A stretch of DNA of 64,000 nt from CG2-30-51-40 sp041753575. Its GTDB lineage: Bacteria; Desulfobacterota; DSM-4660; Desulfatiglandales; Desulfatiglandaceae. Of the stretch, positions 14,800 through 24,181 are shown piece after piece. Under the pieces are notes generated by a model, which ran no database searches, had not been told where the DNA came from, and was given only the letters and a program-made list of their open reading frames with translations. Numbering within the stretch: position 1 is the first letter of the stretch; each line of letters opens with the position of its first letter. The position numbers were made by a program, and so were the translations under genes. Location of the stretch: positions 1 through 64,000 of the forward strand of contig JBGSUA010000063.1 of NCBI GenBank assembly GCA_041753575.1, read 5' to 3'.

Positions 14800-17700
14800 A
14801 TGAAAAGCTTTAACGTGTCTGACCGCAGGAAGGGGGTGCCGACCCGGATTCTTGAAGTCGGTTTGTGGAAGGAATGCAGTTTGTCGCACTTAATCTTGAC
14901 CGCCCTTCTTATCATTTTTTTCATAGGCAATGACGCCTATGGGAATAATGGCCCGAGAGTGGAGATTTTTTCTCCTGAAGGGACAGTCAAAAATGTCCGG
15001 CAGGTAATGGTCAGATTCTCAGAGCCAATGGCGCCCTTTGGTGATCCCAGCGGCGCGGTGATGCCTTTTGAGGTGATCGCCCCTGTGAAGGGTCTAGGTC
15101 GGTGGGCCGACAGCAGAAACTGGATATATGACTTTGAAAGGAATCTCCCGGGAGGGATAAGATGTGAGTTCCGACTGAAGGATAAACTCCGCAGCCTTTC
15201 AGGAGCAAGGATCCAGGGCAGGAAGATATTTTCCTTCTCAACCGGAGGCCCATCCATTGTAAACGCCTATCCCTACGACGGTTCGCAAGGCATAGACGAG
15301 GAGCAAGTCTTTATTCTCGCTCTTGATGCTGAACCGGTAACCGAAACGCTCCCCGGGCACGTTGCTTTTCTGATAGAGGGAATCGAAGGCCCGGTAGGCA
15401 TACGAGTGATAGAGGGAGAAGAGCGGGAGAGGATTATCAAGGCGTTTTATCGCTCAAGAACACCGACAGATGCGTCCCTGGTTCTTATCAGATGCGTGCA
15501 GCGCTTCCCTGCTGAAACCCCCGTGAGACTGATCTGGGGAAAGGGCGTTCTATCAAAGACGAAAGTGCCCACAGAGCAGGAACAAATCCTCAAGTATCGA
15601 ACCAGGGCGAGGTTCACCGCGCGATTCGAATGCAGCAGGGAAAACCCTGAGGCGGATTGTTCACCGCTCCTGGCCATGAGTCTGAGGTTTTCATCGCCAG
15701 TGTCAAGGCAGCAGGTAGAGGCAGTAGTTTTAAGAAGCTCAGAGGGAAGGATGTGGAAGCCCACTGGAATCGAGGACGACAACTCTTCCGGGGTTTCTTT
15801 CAGCGGTCCTTTTCCAGAAAAGACTGTCTTCACAGTCGAGCTACCACCTGACCTTAAGGATGAATCCGGGAGGCCTCTTATAAACGCTGATATATTCCCG
15901 CTTGAGGTCAAGACCGATCAATATCCTCCTCTCGCGAAGTTTTCCGCGCGGTTCGGAATAGTTGAACTGAACGGAGATCGAATCCTTCCTGTGACCTTGA
16001 GAAACCTGGAGCCTGAAATAAGGGCTGCATCCATAAAGGCGAGAGTAGGTCCGGCAGCTCTCGAAACTCCTGGGCTTCTGGGCGCGCTCAAAAAGGCCGC
16101 CTCTGCAACAAGGGAACGCTCCATGCTGGCTGGGGATAAGGCAGTTCGGGAATTCACATTTCCGAAACCCTCAGGAGCAAGGGCCTTTGAGGTGGCGGGC
16201 ATTAAGCTCGATGGACCGGGCCTCTACCTGGTCGAAATTGAAAGCGCTATACTCGGCCGATCTTTGCTTGGGAAGGCCAAACCGGCCTATGTCCCGGCCG
16301 CAGCGCTTGTTACTAATCTCTCTGTGCATTTCAAGTGGGGAAGGGAATCATCCCTTGTCTGGGTCACGGAGCTTGACAGCGGAGAGGCGGTAAAGGACGC
16401 GGCTGTAACGGTCACGGATTGCAACGAGAAGACCCTATGGCAAGGCAACACCGATGAAAACGGTGTGGCCGTGATTAAGGAATCCCTCCCTTCTATCTCC
16501 GATCTTCCCAGGTGCAGTTTCAGCCCCGATGTCAGGGACCATTCGCAACTTGGGGCGGTCGCGGGCATCCAGGAGGGACTCTTTGTCGTTGCAAAGAAAA
16601 ATGGTGATATGGCATTTGTCCACTCAAGCTGGGACAGAGGAATAGAGCCGTTCCGCTTCCATCTCTCCGAGGGTTCTTTCTCAGGGGGAGCGCTCGCCCA
16701 TACCATCTTCGACAGAACCCTTCTAAGGGCAGGGGAAACGGTCCACATGAAGCATATCCTTCGGAGACACACCACAAAGGGGATATTGTTTCCAGATAGC
16801 CAATCAATGCCTGAAACCCTCAGAATAACCCATGTAGGCACTTTTCAGAGCTTTGAGATCCCCATAAAGTGGGATTCAGGGACCTCCGCGATCACCAACT
16901 GGCCCATACCCCTGGAGGCTAAACTCGGAGCCTATGAAGTCTCACTCGTAAAGAAAAAAGTTTTATCTCGAGCGGAGCAACCACAAGAAGAGGAGCAGGA
17001 GCTTCATTCCGGTTCCTTCAGGCTAGAAGAGTTTCGAGTGCCGCTTATGAAGGCATCCATTCAGGGCCCGGCCGGCGCGCTTATCAACCCCTCTGCCGTT
17101 CCTCTTGATGTCGCGGTGCAGTATCTGGCCGGGGGAGGCGCAGGTGGAATCGCCGTCAAGATCAGGAGCGCTGTAACTGATAGATTCGTCTCTGAGATAA
17201 AGGGATTTGAGGGCTTTGTCTTTTCAAACGGATCAGTTAAGGAAGGCACGCAGGAGGAGGATGAGTGGTATGAGGATGGAGACAGGGCCGAAGGAGGAAA
17301 AGGGCTTCCAGCTCTTGAGGCAGCCCTTGATCAGACAGGCGGTGTACGCCTTAGCGTCCCAAATATATTGAGATCCGATCGGCCGAAGAATTTCCTGGCC
17401 GAGATGGAATACCGGGACCCGAATGGAGAGATCCAGACCGTGTCAACGAGCATTCCTATCTGGAACGCGGCGGTTATTGCCGGGATAAGGCCCGATTCAT
17501 GGGCATCATCCAAAAAACCGCTTCGCTTTCAAGTTGCCGCGATGGACTTAAAGGGAAAAGCCCTGGCTGGGGTTCCTGTTAAGGTCACTCTCTATGAAAA
17601 GAAATACCTGAGCCACCGAAAGAGGGTGGTCGGAGGTTTTTACTCCTATGAAAACAGCCAGGAGATAAAGCGGATAGGAGTTCTTTGTGAAGGAAGGACA

Positions 17701-20508
17701 GATTCGACAGGCCTTCTATTATGCGACGCGATATCTCCGGTATCCGGTAACATAATCCTTGAGGTGGATGCGGTTGACTCTCACGGTAATCACAGTTATG
17801 CCCATGAGGAGGTCTGGATTGCCGACAAACAGAGATGGTGGTTCGAGCTGGCGGACCACGACAGAATGGATCTCATTGCCGAAAAGAGAAGATATGAGCC
17901 CGGCGAAAAAGCGACCTTTCAGGTAAGAATGCCCTTCAAGGAAGCAAATGCCCTCATAACAGTGGAGAGGGAGGGTGTTGTTGATTACTGGGTAATGAAG
18001 ATCTCCGGAGAACGTCCACTGATTGAAATCCCTGTAAGGGGCATTTACGCGCCTAATGTTTTCGTCTCAGCGCTTGTGGTAAGGGGCAGGGTGGGAGAGC
18101 CTCAGCCGACAGCCATGGCGGATATGGGAAGGCCCGCTTATAAATTGGGAATAGCCGAGATCATGGTTGGATGGAAAGAGCATGAACTCAAGGTTACTGT
18201 TAAGCCTGACCACGAAATTTTCAAGGTTCGAGAAAACGCGAGAGTCTCGATAAAGGTGCGAAAGGCAAGCGACGGGACTTATCCTGCCTCATGCGAGGCG
18301 GCTGTGGCGGTGGTGGATGAGGGGCTTCTTGAGCTTTCTCCGAATCGAAGCTGGGATATTCTTGATGCCATGATGGGTAAAAGAGGCTACGAGGTGCAGA
18401 CATCAACAGCCCAGATGCAGGTCGTGGGAAGGCGCCATTACGGCCTTAAGGCCCTGCCTGCCGGAGGAGGCGGCGGCCGCAGGATCACGAGGGAGCTTTT
18501 CGACACCCTTGTCTTCTGGAAGGCAAGGGTTGAGCTGGACCAAAAGGGGGAGGGCCACATTGAAGTCCCTTTGAACGACTCTGTAACCGCATTCAGGATA
18601 GCCGCCGTTGTCACCGGGGAGGAAGGCCTATTCGGAGAAGGCTCGGCTGTGATCAGATCAACCAGGGATATAATTATCTTCTCAGGCCTTCCTCCTCTTG
18701 TGAGGGAAGGAGATCGCTTTCCAGCGCAATTTACGATCAGAAATGCGACTGAGAAGGTCGTCGAGGCTTCGGCCTCGGTAAAGGGGGAAGGTATAGAGGA
18801 AACCTTCCCGTCCCGGGAGATCATTCTTGATCCCGGGCAGGCAAAGACAGTGGGTTGGGAGACAAGGGTCCCCGAGGGTATCTCTAAAATTACATGGGAA
18901 CTTGATATCTCTGATAAGGGGGGAGAGTCGGCGGATCGCATCAAGGTCAGTCAGAGGGTCGTTCCTGCTGTACCAGTGCGTCCATATCAGGCAGCGATTC
19001 TTCAAATCGAAGCAAAGGGAGAGCTATCGGTCAAAAGACCTGACGGGGCGGTTCCTGGGAGGGGCGGCATCAGGGTGGGCCTTATGCGCAATATAGCGGG
19101 AGGTCTAGACTCCGTAAGAGAATATATGTCCTCATATCCATACGGCTGCATGGAGCAGAAGATATCAAGGGCAATATCCCTGCGGGACGAAGAACTATGG
19201 AGGCAGAGGATGGCCGAACTTCCGGCCCACCAGGATAGCGATGGGCTGATCAAATATTTCCCGTCAATGGATTCAGGGAGCCCGGTCCTCACCTCGTATA
19301 TTGCCGCGATAGCCCATGAGGCTGGCTGGGTGATCCCGGAGGACGTGAGGGAGAGAATGCTCTCTGCACTCGCAGGTTTTGTGGAAGGCCGCGTAAAAAG
19401 AAACTCCGCAATACCGGCAGTTGATCTTTCGCTCAGGAAGCTCGCGTCCATGGATGCCTTGTCCAGATTCGGTAAAATGAAGCCTGGCTACCTGGGCTTA
19501 ATTACAATCGAACCCAACCTCTGGCCCACCTCAGCCCTGATTGACTGGATCAATATCCTGGTCAGAGAAGAAAAGATTCCGGCCCGTGACGAGAGGCTCA
19601 AAAAGGCGGAAAAGATACTTAGAAGCCGCCTCGATTTTCACGGCACCGCCATGAGCTTTTCAACCGAAAGAAATGACGCCTTATGGTGGCTAATGGTCTC
19701 GGGAGATGTTAACGCCCTGCGCTCTATCCTTGCCGTCCTCCCGCTCCGGTCATGGAGAGAGGACGTGGTCAGAATGGTCAGGGGCGCTCTTGCCAGGCAG
19801 AAAAAGGGGCGGTGGGATCTGACACTGGCCAATGCCTGGGGAGTCCTCGCCCTTGAGAAATTCGAAAGAGCCTTTGAGGGAGAGACCGTATCGGGGAGGA
19901 CTTCAATACAGTCCTTTGGCGACGTAAAGACCCATGTCTGGGGTGAAGCGTCAAAGGGACAAAACTTTGATTTTGGCTGGAGCGATAGGCCCAATAAGAT
20001 TCTGATCCGCCATGAAGGCACCGGTAAACCATGGGCCCTTCTTCAAAGCCTTGCCGCCATCCCTCTCAAGGAGGCCTTATCGAGCGGCTACAGGATAAAA
20101 AAGACTATTATCCCGGTAGAAAAGAAACGGCCTGATTCTTTGAGCAGCGGAGATATCTTGAAGATAAGACTGGATTTGGAAGCCCAGTCTGACCAGACAT
20201 GGGTCGCTGTTTCAGACCCAATTCCAGCAGGGGCTTCGATCCTTGGGAGAGGCCTTGCCAGGGATTCTGAATTGCTTACAAAGGATGAAAAGCGTAGCGG
20301 CCACGCTTGGCCTGCCTATGAGGAGCGGACCTTTGAGGGATTCAGGGCATATTATGAATATGTGCCCAAAGGGAGCTGGTCACTGGAATATACCGTGAGG
20401 ATCAACCAGAGCGGCATCTTTCAATTGCCCCCTACCAGGGTGGAGGCCCTGTATCTTCCTGAGATGATGGGAGAGCTTCCAAATGATGTCTTTGAGGTAG
20501 CTCCGTGA
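14800..20508 (+). CDS. Bacterial alpha-2-macroglobulin family protein with thioester motif
   Basis: A giant envelope protein (1902 residues) of the bacterial alpha-2-macroglobulin type, thought to trap attacking proteases in the periplasm. A strong AAGGAGG site precedes the ATG. A hydrophobic anchor or signal lies at about 30-46 (LILTALLIIFFIGNDAYG), then a series of MG-type beta domains follows. The bait/MG region ends near residue 1230 (RRITRELFDTLVFWKA). The thioester motif is intact: Cys1450-Met-Glu-Gln1453 inside YPYGCMEQKISRAIS, followed by the alpha-toroid thioester domain and a C-terminal receptor-like domain (YEYVPKGSWSLEYTVRINQS). Its stop overlaps the pbpC start by 4 bp. The A2M-PBP1C pairing is the classic arrangement, coupling peptidoglycan repair to protease defence. 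Confidence 0.95.
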   Translation: MKSFNVSDRRKGVPTRILEVGLWKECSLSHLILTALLIIFFIGNDAYGNNGPRVEIFSPEGTVKNVRQVMVRFSEPMAPFGDPSGAVMPFEVIAPVKGLGRWADSRNWIYDFERNLPGGIRCEFRLKDKLRSLSGARIQGRKIFSFSTGGPSIVNAYPYDGSQGIDEEQVFILALDAEPVTETLPGHVAFLIEGIEGPVGIRVIEGEERERIIKAFYRSRTPTDASLVLIRCVQRFPAETPVRLIWGKGVLSKTKVPTEQEQILKYRTRARFTARFECSRENPEADCSPLLAMSLRFSSPVSRQQVEAVVLRSSEGRMWKPTGIEDDNSSGVSFSGPFPEKTVFTVELPPDLKDESGRPLINADIFPLEVKTDQYPPLAKFSARFGIVELNGDRILPVTLRNLEPEIRAASIKARVGPAALETPGLLGALKKAASATRERSMLAGDKAVREFTFPKPSGARAFEVAGIKLDGPGLYLVEIESAILGRSLLGKAKPAYVPAAALVTNLSVHFKWGRESSLVWVTELDSGEAVKDAAVTVTDCNEKTLWQGNTDENGVAVIKESLPSISDLPRCSFSPDVRDHSQLGAVAGIQEGLFVVAKKNGDMAFVHSSWDRGIEPFRFHLSEGSFSGGALAHTIFDRTLLRAGETVHMKHILRRHTTKGILFPDSQSMPETLRITHVGTFQSFEIPIKWDSGTSAITNWPIPLEAKLGAYEVSLVKKKVLSRAEQPQEEEQELHSGSFRLEEFRVPLMKASIQGPAGALINPSAVPLDVAVQYLAGGGAGGIAVKIRSAVTDRFVSEIKGFEGFVFSNGSVKEGTQEEDEWYEDGDRAEGGKGLPALEAALDQTGGVRLSVPNILRSDRPKNFLAEMEYRDPNGEIQTVSTSIPIWNAAVIAGIRPDSWASSKKPLRFQVAAMDLKGKALAGVPVKVTLYEKKYLSHRKRVVGGFYSYENSQEIKRIGVLCEGRTDSTGLLLCDAISPVSGNIILEVDAVDSHGNHSYAHEEVWIADKQRWWFELADHDRMDLIAEKRRYEPGEKATFQVRMPFKEANALITVEREGVVDYWVMKISGERPLIEIPVRGIYAPNVFVSALVVRGRVGEPQPTAMADMGRPAYKLGIAEIMVGWKEHELKVTVKPDHEIFKVRENARVSIKVRKASDGTYPASCEAAVAVVDEGLLELSPNRSWDILDAMMGKRGYEVQTSTAQMQVVGRRHYGLKALPAGGGGGRRITRELFDTLVFWKARVELDQKGEGHIEVPLNDSVTAFRIAAVVTGEEGLFGEGSAVIRSTRDIIIFSGLPPLVREGDRFPAQFTIRNATEKVVEASASVKGEGIEETFPSREIILDPGQAKTVGWETRVPEGISKITWELDISDKGGESADRIKVSQRVVPAVPVRPYQAAILQIEAKGELSVKRPDGAVPGRGGIRVGLMRNIAGGLDSVREYMSSYPYGCMEQKISRAISLRDEELWRQRMAELPAHQDSDGLIKYFPSMDSGSPVLTSYIAAIAHEAGWVIPEDVRERMLSALAGFVEGRVKRNSAIPAVDLSLRKLASMDALSRFGKMKPGYLGLITIEPNLWPTSALIDWINILVREEKIPARDERLKKAEKILRSRLDFHGTAMSFSTERNDALWWLMVSGDVNALRSILAVLPLRSWREDVVRMVRGALARQKKGRWDLTLANAWGVLALEKFERAFEGETVSGRTSIQSFGDVKTHVWGEASKGQNFDFGWSDRPNKILIRHEGTGKPWALLQSLAAIPLKEALSSGYRIKKTIIPVEKKRPDSLSSGDILKIRLDLEAQSDQTWVAVSDPIPAGASILGRGLARDSELLTKDEKRSGHAWPAYEERTFEGFRAYYEYVPKGSWSLEYTVRINQSGIFQLPPTRVEALYLPEMMGELPNDVFEVAP

Positions 20509-22928
20509 AACGGCCTGTCAGGCTTGGAGATTACGCTGTGCCTCCTGCATCGGTCAGCGCCTTCAATGCTCATGATCCGGCGATTCTTGAAGGCCTGCGG
20601 TCAAAAGACATAGGCCCGCTTCGCGCGGCTCATGCGGATTACCTTCGTCTGGGGATTCGGATGGTTTATACGAAAATAGATGGTCATAGCGGCGTAGGCC
20701 GCTATCCAGTCCTTCGCACCTGGATTCCGGATCGAGTCCGGAATGACATGCGGTATTTTTCATCTTTCGTTTTGCCCTCACCGGGCATGACCGTTAGTCA
20801 AAAGTCTTTTCCTCGAAAGGCTTGGATTAGGATCCTCCCTGTGCTTCTTGCTGCAGGGCTCTTTCTGATCCTTTCTTTTCAGGGGGTGATGGCCGCTTCA
20901 ACTTATGAAGAGGTCAGGAGCTCTTTTCGCAAGTCTGACACTTTGATCCTTGACCGTCAGGGTGAGGTGATTAATGAGCTGAGGACCGACCCTCAGGTAA
21001 GGAGACTTGAATGGACAGACCTGAAAGACATATCCCCCGCCCTCAAGGAGGCAGTCCTTGCGGCTGAGGATAGACGTTTTTATCGGCACGGAGGGGTTGA
21101 CTACAGGGCCATGGCGGGGGCTCTTATCCGCGCCTTGACCTTTGGTGGGGTGAGGGGGGCAAGCACGATTACGATGCAGCTTGCCTCCATTGTGGATAGC
21201 AGTCTTCAATCACGGAAGGGCAGGCGGTCCATCGGGCAGAAGTGGAATCAAATAAAGACTGCCTTAGAAGTTGAACGGAGCTGGACCAAAGAAAAGATAC
21301 TTGAGGCTTACCTTAATCTCGTTAGTTTTCGAGGTGAGATGGAGGGAATTTCAGCAGCATCGCGGGGCATATTTAAAAAACAACCTCACGGCCTTGACCG
21401 ATCCGAAGCATTGATTCTCGCCTCACTCATAAGGAGCCCCGGAGCGTCCCGTGAAAAGCTCATGAGAAGGGCTTCCAATCTCTGCAAGTATCTGAACTTG
21501 GATGTTGAAGAAGAACGGCTTAAAGATAACGTCACGGGAATTTTCAAGCGTACAAATGACCCCGGGCCCAGGCAAAACCTGGCGCCTCATGCCGCAAGGC
21601 ATATCCTTAGCGGGAGAAAAGTTGAAGGAGCAATATCAACAACCATTGATGCCGGGGTCCAGCGTTTCAGCATCGAAAGGCTCAAAGCGTACCTTTCAGT
21701 TCTGAAGAATCAAAATGTCAATGAGGCTGCGGTCCTGGTGGTTGATAATCCCACAGGCGAGATTCTGGCTTATGTGAGTATTTCTGAAAAATCCCCTTAT
21801 GTTGATGCAATAAGGGCCAGGAGACAGGCAGGATCATCCCTTAAGCCATTCCTCTACGCGCTTGCCTTTGATGAGAGGCTTCTTACGCCTGCCTCTCTTC
21901 TGGATGACTCAAAGCTCGATATCGGCTTTCCGAACGGTATCTATTCTCCCAAAAATTATGATAATCTTTACAGAGGAAAGGTTACAGCGAGGATCGCTCT
22001 TGCTTCATCCCTCAACATTCCTGCTGTAAGGTGTCTTTCTCTTGTAGGCATTGACGTATTCCTGGCAAAACTGCGCAGCGCGGGAATAGAGCGACTGAAT
22101 GACTCTAGCGAGTTCTACGGCCCCTCTCTGGCCCTTGGAACGGCGGATGTGAGTCTATTTGATCTGGTCCGCGCATATATGGCCATTGCAAACTCAGGTA
22201 TCCTAAAAGAATTGCGATTTGAGAGGGGAGCCCCTGAGCCGGGGGAAACGATCTTTTCAGACGAGGCCGCTTTCCTGGTATCCGATATACTTTCTGACAG
22301 GGAGGCAAGGAGCGTCACCTTCGGTCTTGAAAATCCACTTACAACCAGGTTCTGGTCGGCGGTAAAGACAGGGACGAGCAAGGATATGAGAGACAACTGG
22401 TGCGTGGGCTACACAAATCATTATACGGTAGGGGTGTGGTTCGGGAATTTCTCCGGAATGCCTATGAGGGACGTGAGCGGCGTATCAGGTGCCGCGCAGG
22501 TATGGACGGAGATAATAAATCGTCTTCACTCAGGCGAGATGGCCTCCCCGCCTATCGCGCCATCTGGAGTGGTAATCGAGGCTGTTTCCATAGAAGGGGT
22601 GAAGCGCAGGGAGTGGTTCATGAAGGGAACCGAACCGGCCTCAGATATTTTAGTCGCGGCCAAACCTATGCAGCGCATCAAATATCCAACTGATGGAGGT
22701 ATCATAATGCTCGATGTGGATATCCCCGAGGCATCTCAAAGGATCATTTTTTCGGCAAGGGTGAGTAACGCGGATAACCAATGGCTCTTGAACGGCCGAC
22801 CTTTGGGTAGTGCGGCTGAAAGATGCGCGTGGAAGCCCCAAAGGGGTAACTACCGTTTGACCTTAGTGGACAGATCAGGGGGCACCCTGGACGCGGTGAA
22901 GTTTGAGGTAAGAGGCTCTGATGGATAG
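20505..22928 (+). CDS. pbpC: Penicillin-binding protein 1C (bifunctional transglycosylase/transpeptidase)
   Basis: This protein polymerises and may cross-link peptidoglycan on the outer face of the inner membrane. The GTG at 20505 overlaps the upstream stop (GTGA) and has GAGG nearby. The family-like part begins at about residue 95 (MTVSQKSFPRKAW), with a membrane anchor at about 105-125. The GT51 domain follows (EAVLAAEDRRFYRHGGVDY, GASTITMQLAS). The transpeptidase domain has the SxxK nucleophile Ser444 (GSSLKPF), SLN in SSLNIPAV and KTG in AVKTGTSKDM. A C-terminal BiPBP_C domain ends the protein. The first ~94 codons are unusual because residues about 60-80 are encoded by a dispersed repeat. 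The true start may be the ATG at 20787, although that ATG lacks a good SD. Confidence 0.93.
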   Translation: MKRPVRLGDYAVPPASVSAFNAHDPAILEGLRSKDIGPLRAAHADYLRLGIRMVYTKIDGHSGVGRYPVLRTWIPDRVRNDMRYFSSFVLPSPGMTVSQKSFPRKAWIRILPVLLAAGLFLILSFQGVMAASTYEEVRSSFRKSDTLILDRQGEVINELRTDPQVRRLEWTDLKDISPALKEAVLAAEDRRFYRHGGVDYRAMAGALIRALTFGGVRGASTITMQLASIVDSSLQSRKGRRSIGQKWNQIKTALEVERSWTKEKILEAYLNLVSFRGEMEGISAASRGIFKKQPHGLDRSEALILASLIRSPGASREKLMRRASNLCKYLNLDVEEERLKDNVTGIFKRTNDPGPRQNLAPHAARHILSGRKVEGAISTTIDAGVQRFSIERLKAYLSVLKNQNVNEAAVLVVDNPTGEILAYVSISEKSPYVDAIRARRQAGSSLKPFLYALAFDERLLTPASLLDDSKLDIGFPNGIYSPKNYDNLYRGKVTARIALASSLNIPAVRCLSLVGIDVFLAKLRSAGIERLNDSSEFYGPSLALGTADVSLFDLVRAYMAIANSGILKELRFERGAPEPGETIFSDEAAFLVSDILSDREARSVTFGLENPLTTRFWSAVKTGTSKDMRDNWCVGYTNHYTVGVWFGNFSGMPMRDVSGVSGAAQVWTEIINRLHSGEMASPPIAPSGVVIEAVSIEGVKRREWFMKGTEPASDILVAAKPMQRIKYPTDGGIIMLDVDIPEASQRIIFSARVSNADNQWLLNGRPLGSAAERCAWKPQRGNYRLTLVDRSGGTLDAVKFEVRGSDG
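20687..20744. repeat. Dispersed palindromic repeat inside the 5' end of pbpC
   Basis: Two adjacent hairpins, TAGCGGC-gtag-GCCGCTA (20687-20704) and ATTCCGGA-tcgag-TCCGGAAT (20724-20744), form a unit. On the minus strand it reads through CHSGLDPESR and LDSGLRRYD, the well-known translation signature of a repeat scattered through many bacterial genomes. Here it is read in frame on the plus strand within the N-terminal extension of pbpC. Confidence 0.7.
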
Positions 22929-22998
22929 GGGATAGCCTTGCGTGGATGAGCATATTGCTATATTAAACAAAAACAATTTGAAAGGAGTAAGCAAGATT

Positions 22999-23820
22999 AT
23001 GACGTTACTAATCGTTGACGAAACCAAGTGCAAAAAAGACGGTATCTGCGTCAGGGAATGTCCGATGGTCATCATCCGACTCAAGGATGGAGATGGTTTT
23101 CCTGAAATGGTGCCTGGAGGGGATACCGTCTGCAACAACTGTGGACACTGCGTCGCGGTATGCCCGCATGGCGCAATGAGCCATGTGGCTGTTCCCGTCG
23201 AAGAAAGCCCCGGCATTGACAAGGGGTTGGCCATAAGCGAGGAGCAGGCAGTTCAATTTCTGCGCTCCCGCAGATCCGTCCGTGCCTTCAAGAAGCAGCC
23301 CGTTGAGAAAGAAAAGCTCCAGCGGCTTATTGAGATCGCCCGCTACGCCCCGAGCGGCGGAAATACTCAGAGGGTTGAATGGATAGCTGTAACGGATGAA
23401 AACAAGATAAACACCATCTGTGAGCTTACCGTTGAATGGATGAAGTCGCTCCTCGAAAAGGTACCGAAACTGCTGCCCCCGTATTTTCCGATCATTGTGA
23501 AGGCTTGGGAAATGGGGCACAACGCCGTGACTCACGGCGCTCCCGCCATAGTGATTGCGTCCGCCCCCCAGGAGGCCACAACCGGCATGGTGGATGTGTC
23601 GCTCGCCCTTTCCTATCTTGATCTTGCCGCTCCCAAACTCGGGCTTGGAACCTGCTGGGCGGGCCTTGTGGAAGGCGCTCTTCAGGGTTCTCAGACGGCA
23701 AGAGAAACTGTGGGTCTTCCCGATGAGCATCCTTATCATTACCCCATGCTGATAGGCTATCCAAAGGCAAAATATTTCCGTACGCCCCAGCGTAAGGCGC
23801 CAAAGATAACCTGGAGATAG
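22999..23820 (+). CDS. Ferredoxin-nitroreductase fusion protein
   Basis: A flavin oxidoreductase of 273 residues. The ATG at 22999 (MTLLIVDETKC) is preferred over the upstream in-frame ATG because AAAGGAG precedes it. Residues 1-65 form a 2[4Fe-4S] ferredoxin domain with CKKDGICVRECP and CNNCGHCVAVCPHGA, which feed electrons to the FMN. From about 80 the nitroreductase fold begins (LRSRRSVRAFKKQPVEKEKL), with the FMN-binding stretch APSGGNTQRVEW and the late segment LGLGTCWAGLVEGALQ. Such fusions are common in anaerobes, where ferredoxin replaces NAD(P)H as the donor. The substrate is unknown. A short spacer separates it from pbpC, and a dispersed element follows. Confidence 0.92.
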   Translation: MTLLIVDETKCKKDGICVRECPMVIIRLKDGDGFPEMVPGGDTVCNNCGHCVAVCPHGAMSHVAVPVEESPGIDKGLAISEEQAVQFLRSRRSVRAFKKQPVEKEKLQRLIEIARYAPSGGNTQRVEWIAVTDENKINTICELTVEWMKSLLEKVPKLLPPYFPIIVKAWEMGHNAVTHGAPAIVIASAPQEATTGMVDVSLALSYLDLAAPKLGLGTCWAGLVEGALQGSQTARETVGLPDEHPYHYPMLIGYPKAKYFRTPQRKAPKITWR

Positions 23821-23847
23821 GGGTTTTTCATGGGAAAAGGAAAGTTG

Positions 23848-23999
23848 ACAGGCTGTTGAAAAACCGCTGTTGTCAGGCTGAGAAAAAATGCCCGGATGCA
23901 AGGCCTGCAAGATCCCTAGGAATGAGGCGTACATGTAAGTAAGCCGCAGTGACGAGGGATGAGTAAAACGCAGCAGATGGGCGTTTTTCAACAGCCTGT
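23848..23999. repeat. 152-bp element with perfect 17-bp terminal inverted repeats (MITE-like)
   Basis: ACAGGCTGTTGAAAAAC at 23848-23864 is the exact reverse complement of GTTTTTCAACAGCCTGT at 23983-23999. The 118-bp interior has no coding frame. Short elements with this terminus are common dispersed repeats in related genomes. It could be a non-autonomous transposable element or a transcribed structured repeat between the nitroreductase and the next gene. No flanking target duplication is obvious. Confidence 0.75.
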
Positions 24000-24181
24000 T
24001 AAGCTCTGGCCGGTCGGCCGGGCTTGACAAGAGAGGCCCTGAGAGGGAAGGGGGAGTTACGAATGCCGGCGTTCGTTCCTTGCCCGCCGTTTACGGGGAG
24101 TTTTCAATCCTCCGTTCAGTTAATAATATGTGAACTCCTGCTGATTCTTGTGGCTGTATATGGGGGTCTGAGAAAACCATT

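Noticed and set aside
23008..24030. Long minus-strand open frame (340 codons) over the nitroreductase gene
   Set aside because: It is the antisense shadow of a clear ferredoxin-nitroreductase gene and its protein has no family features.
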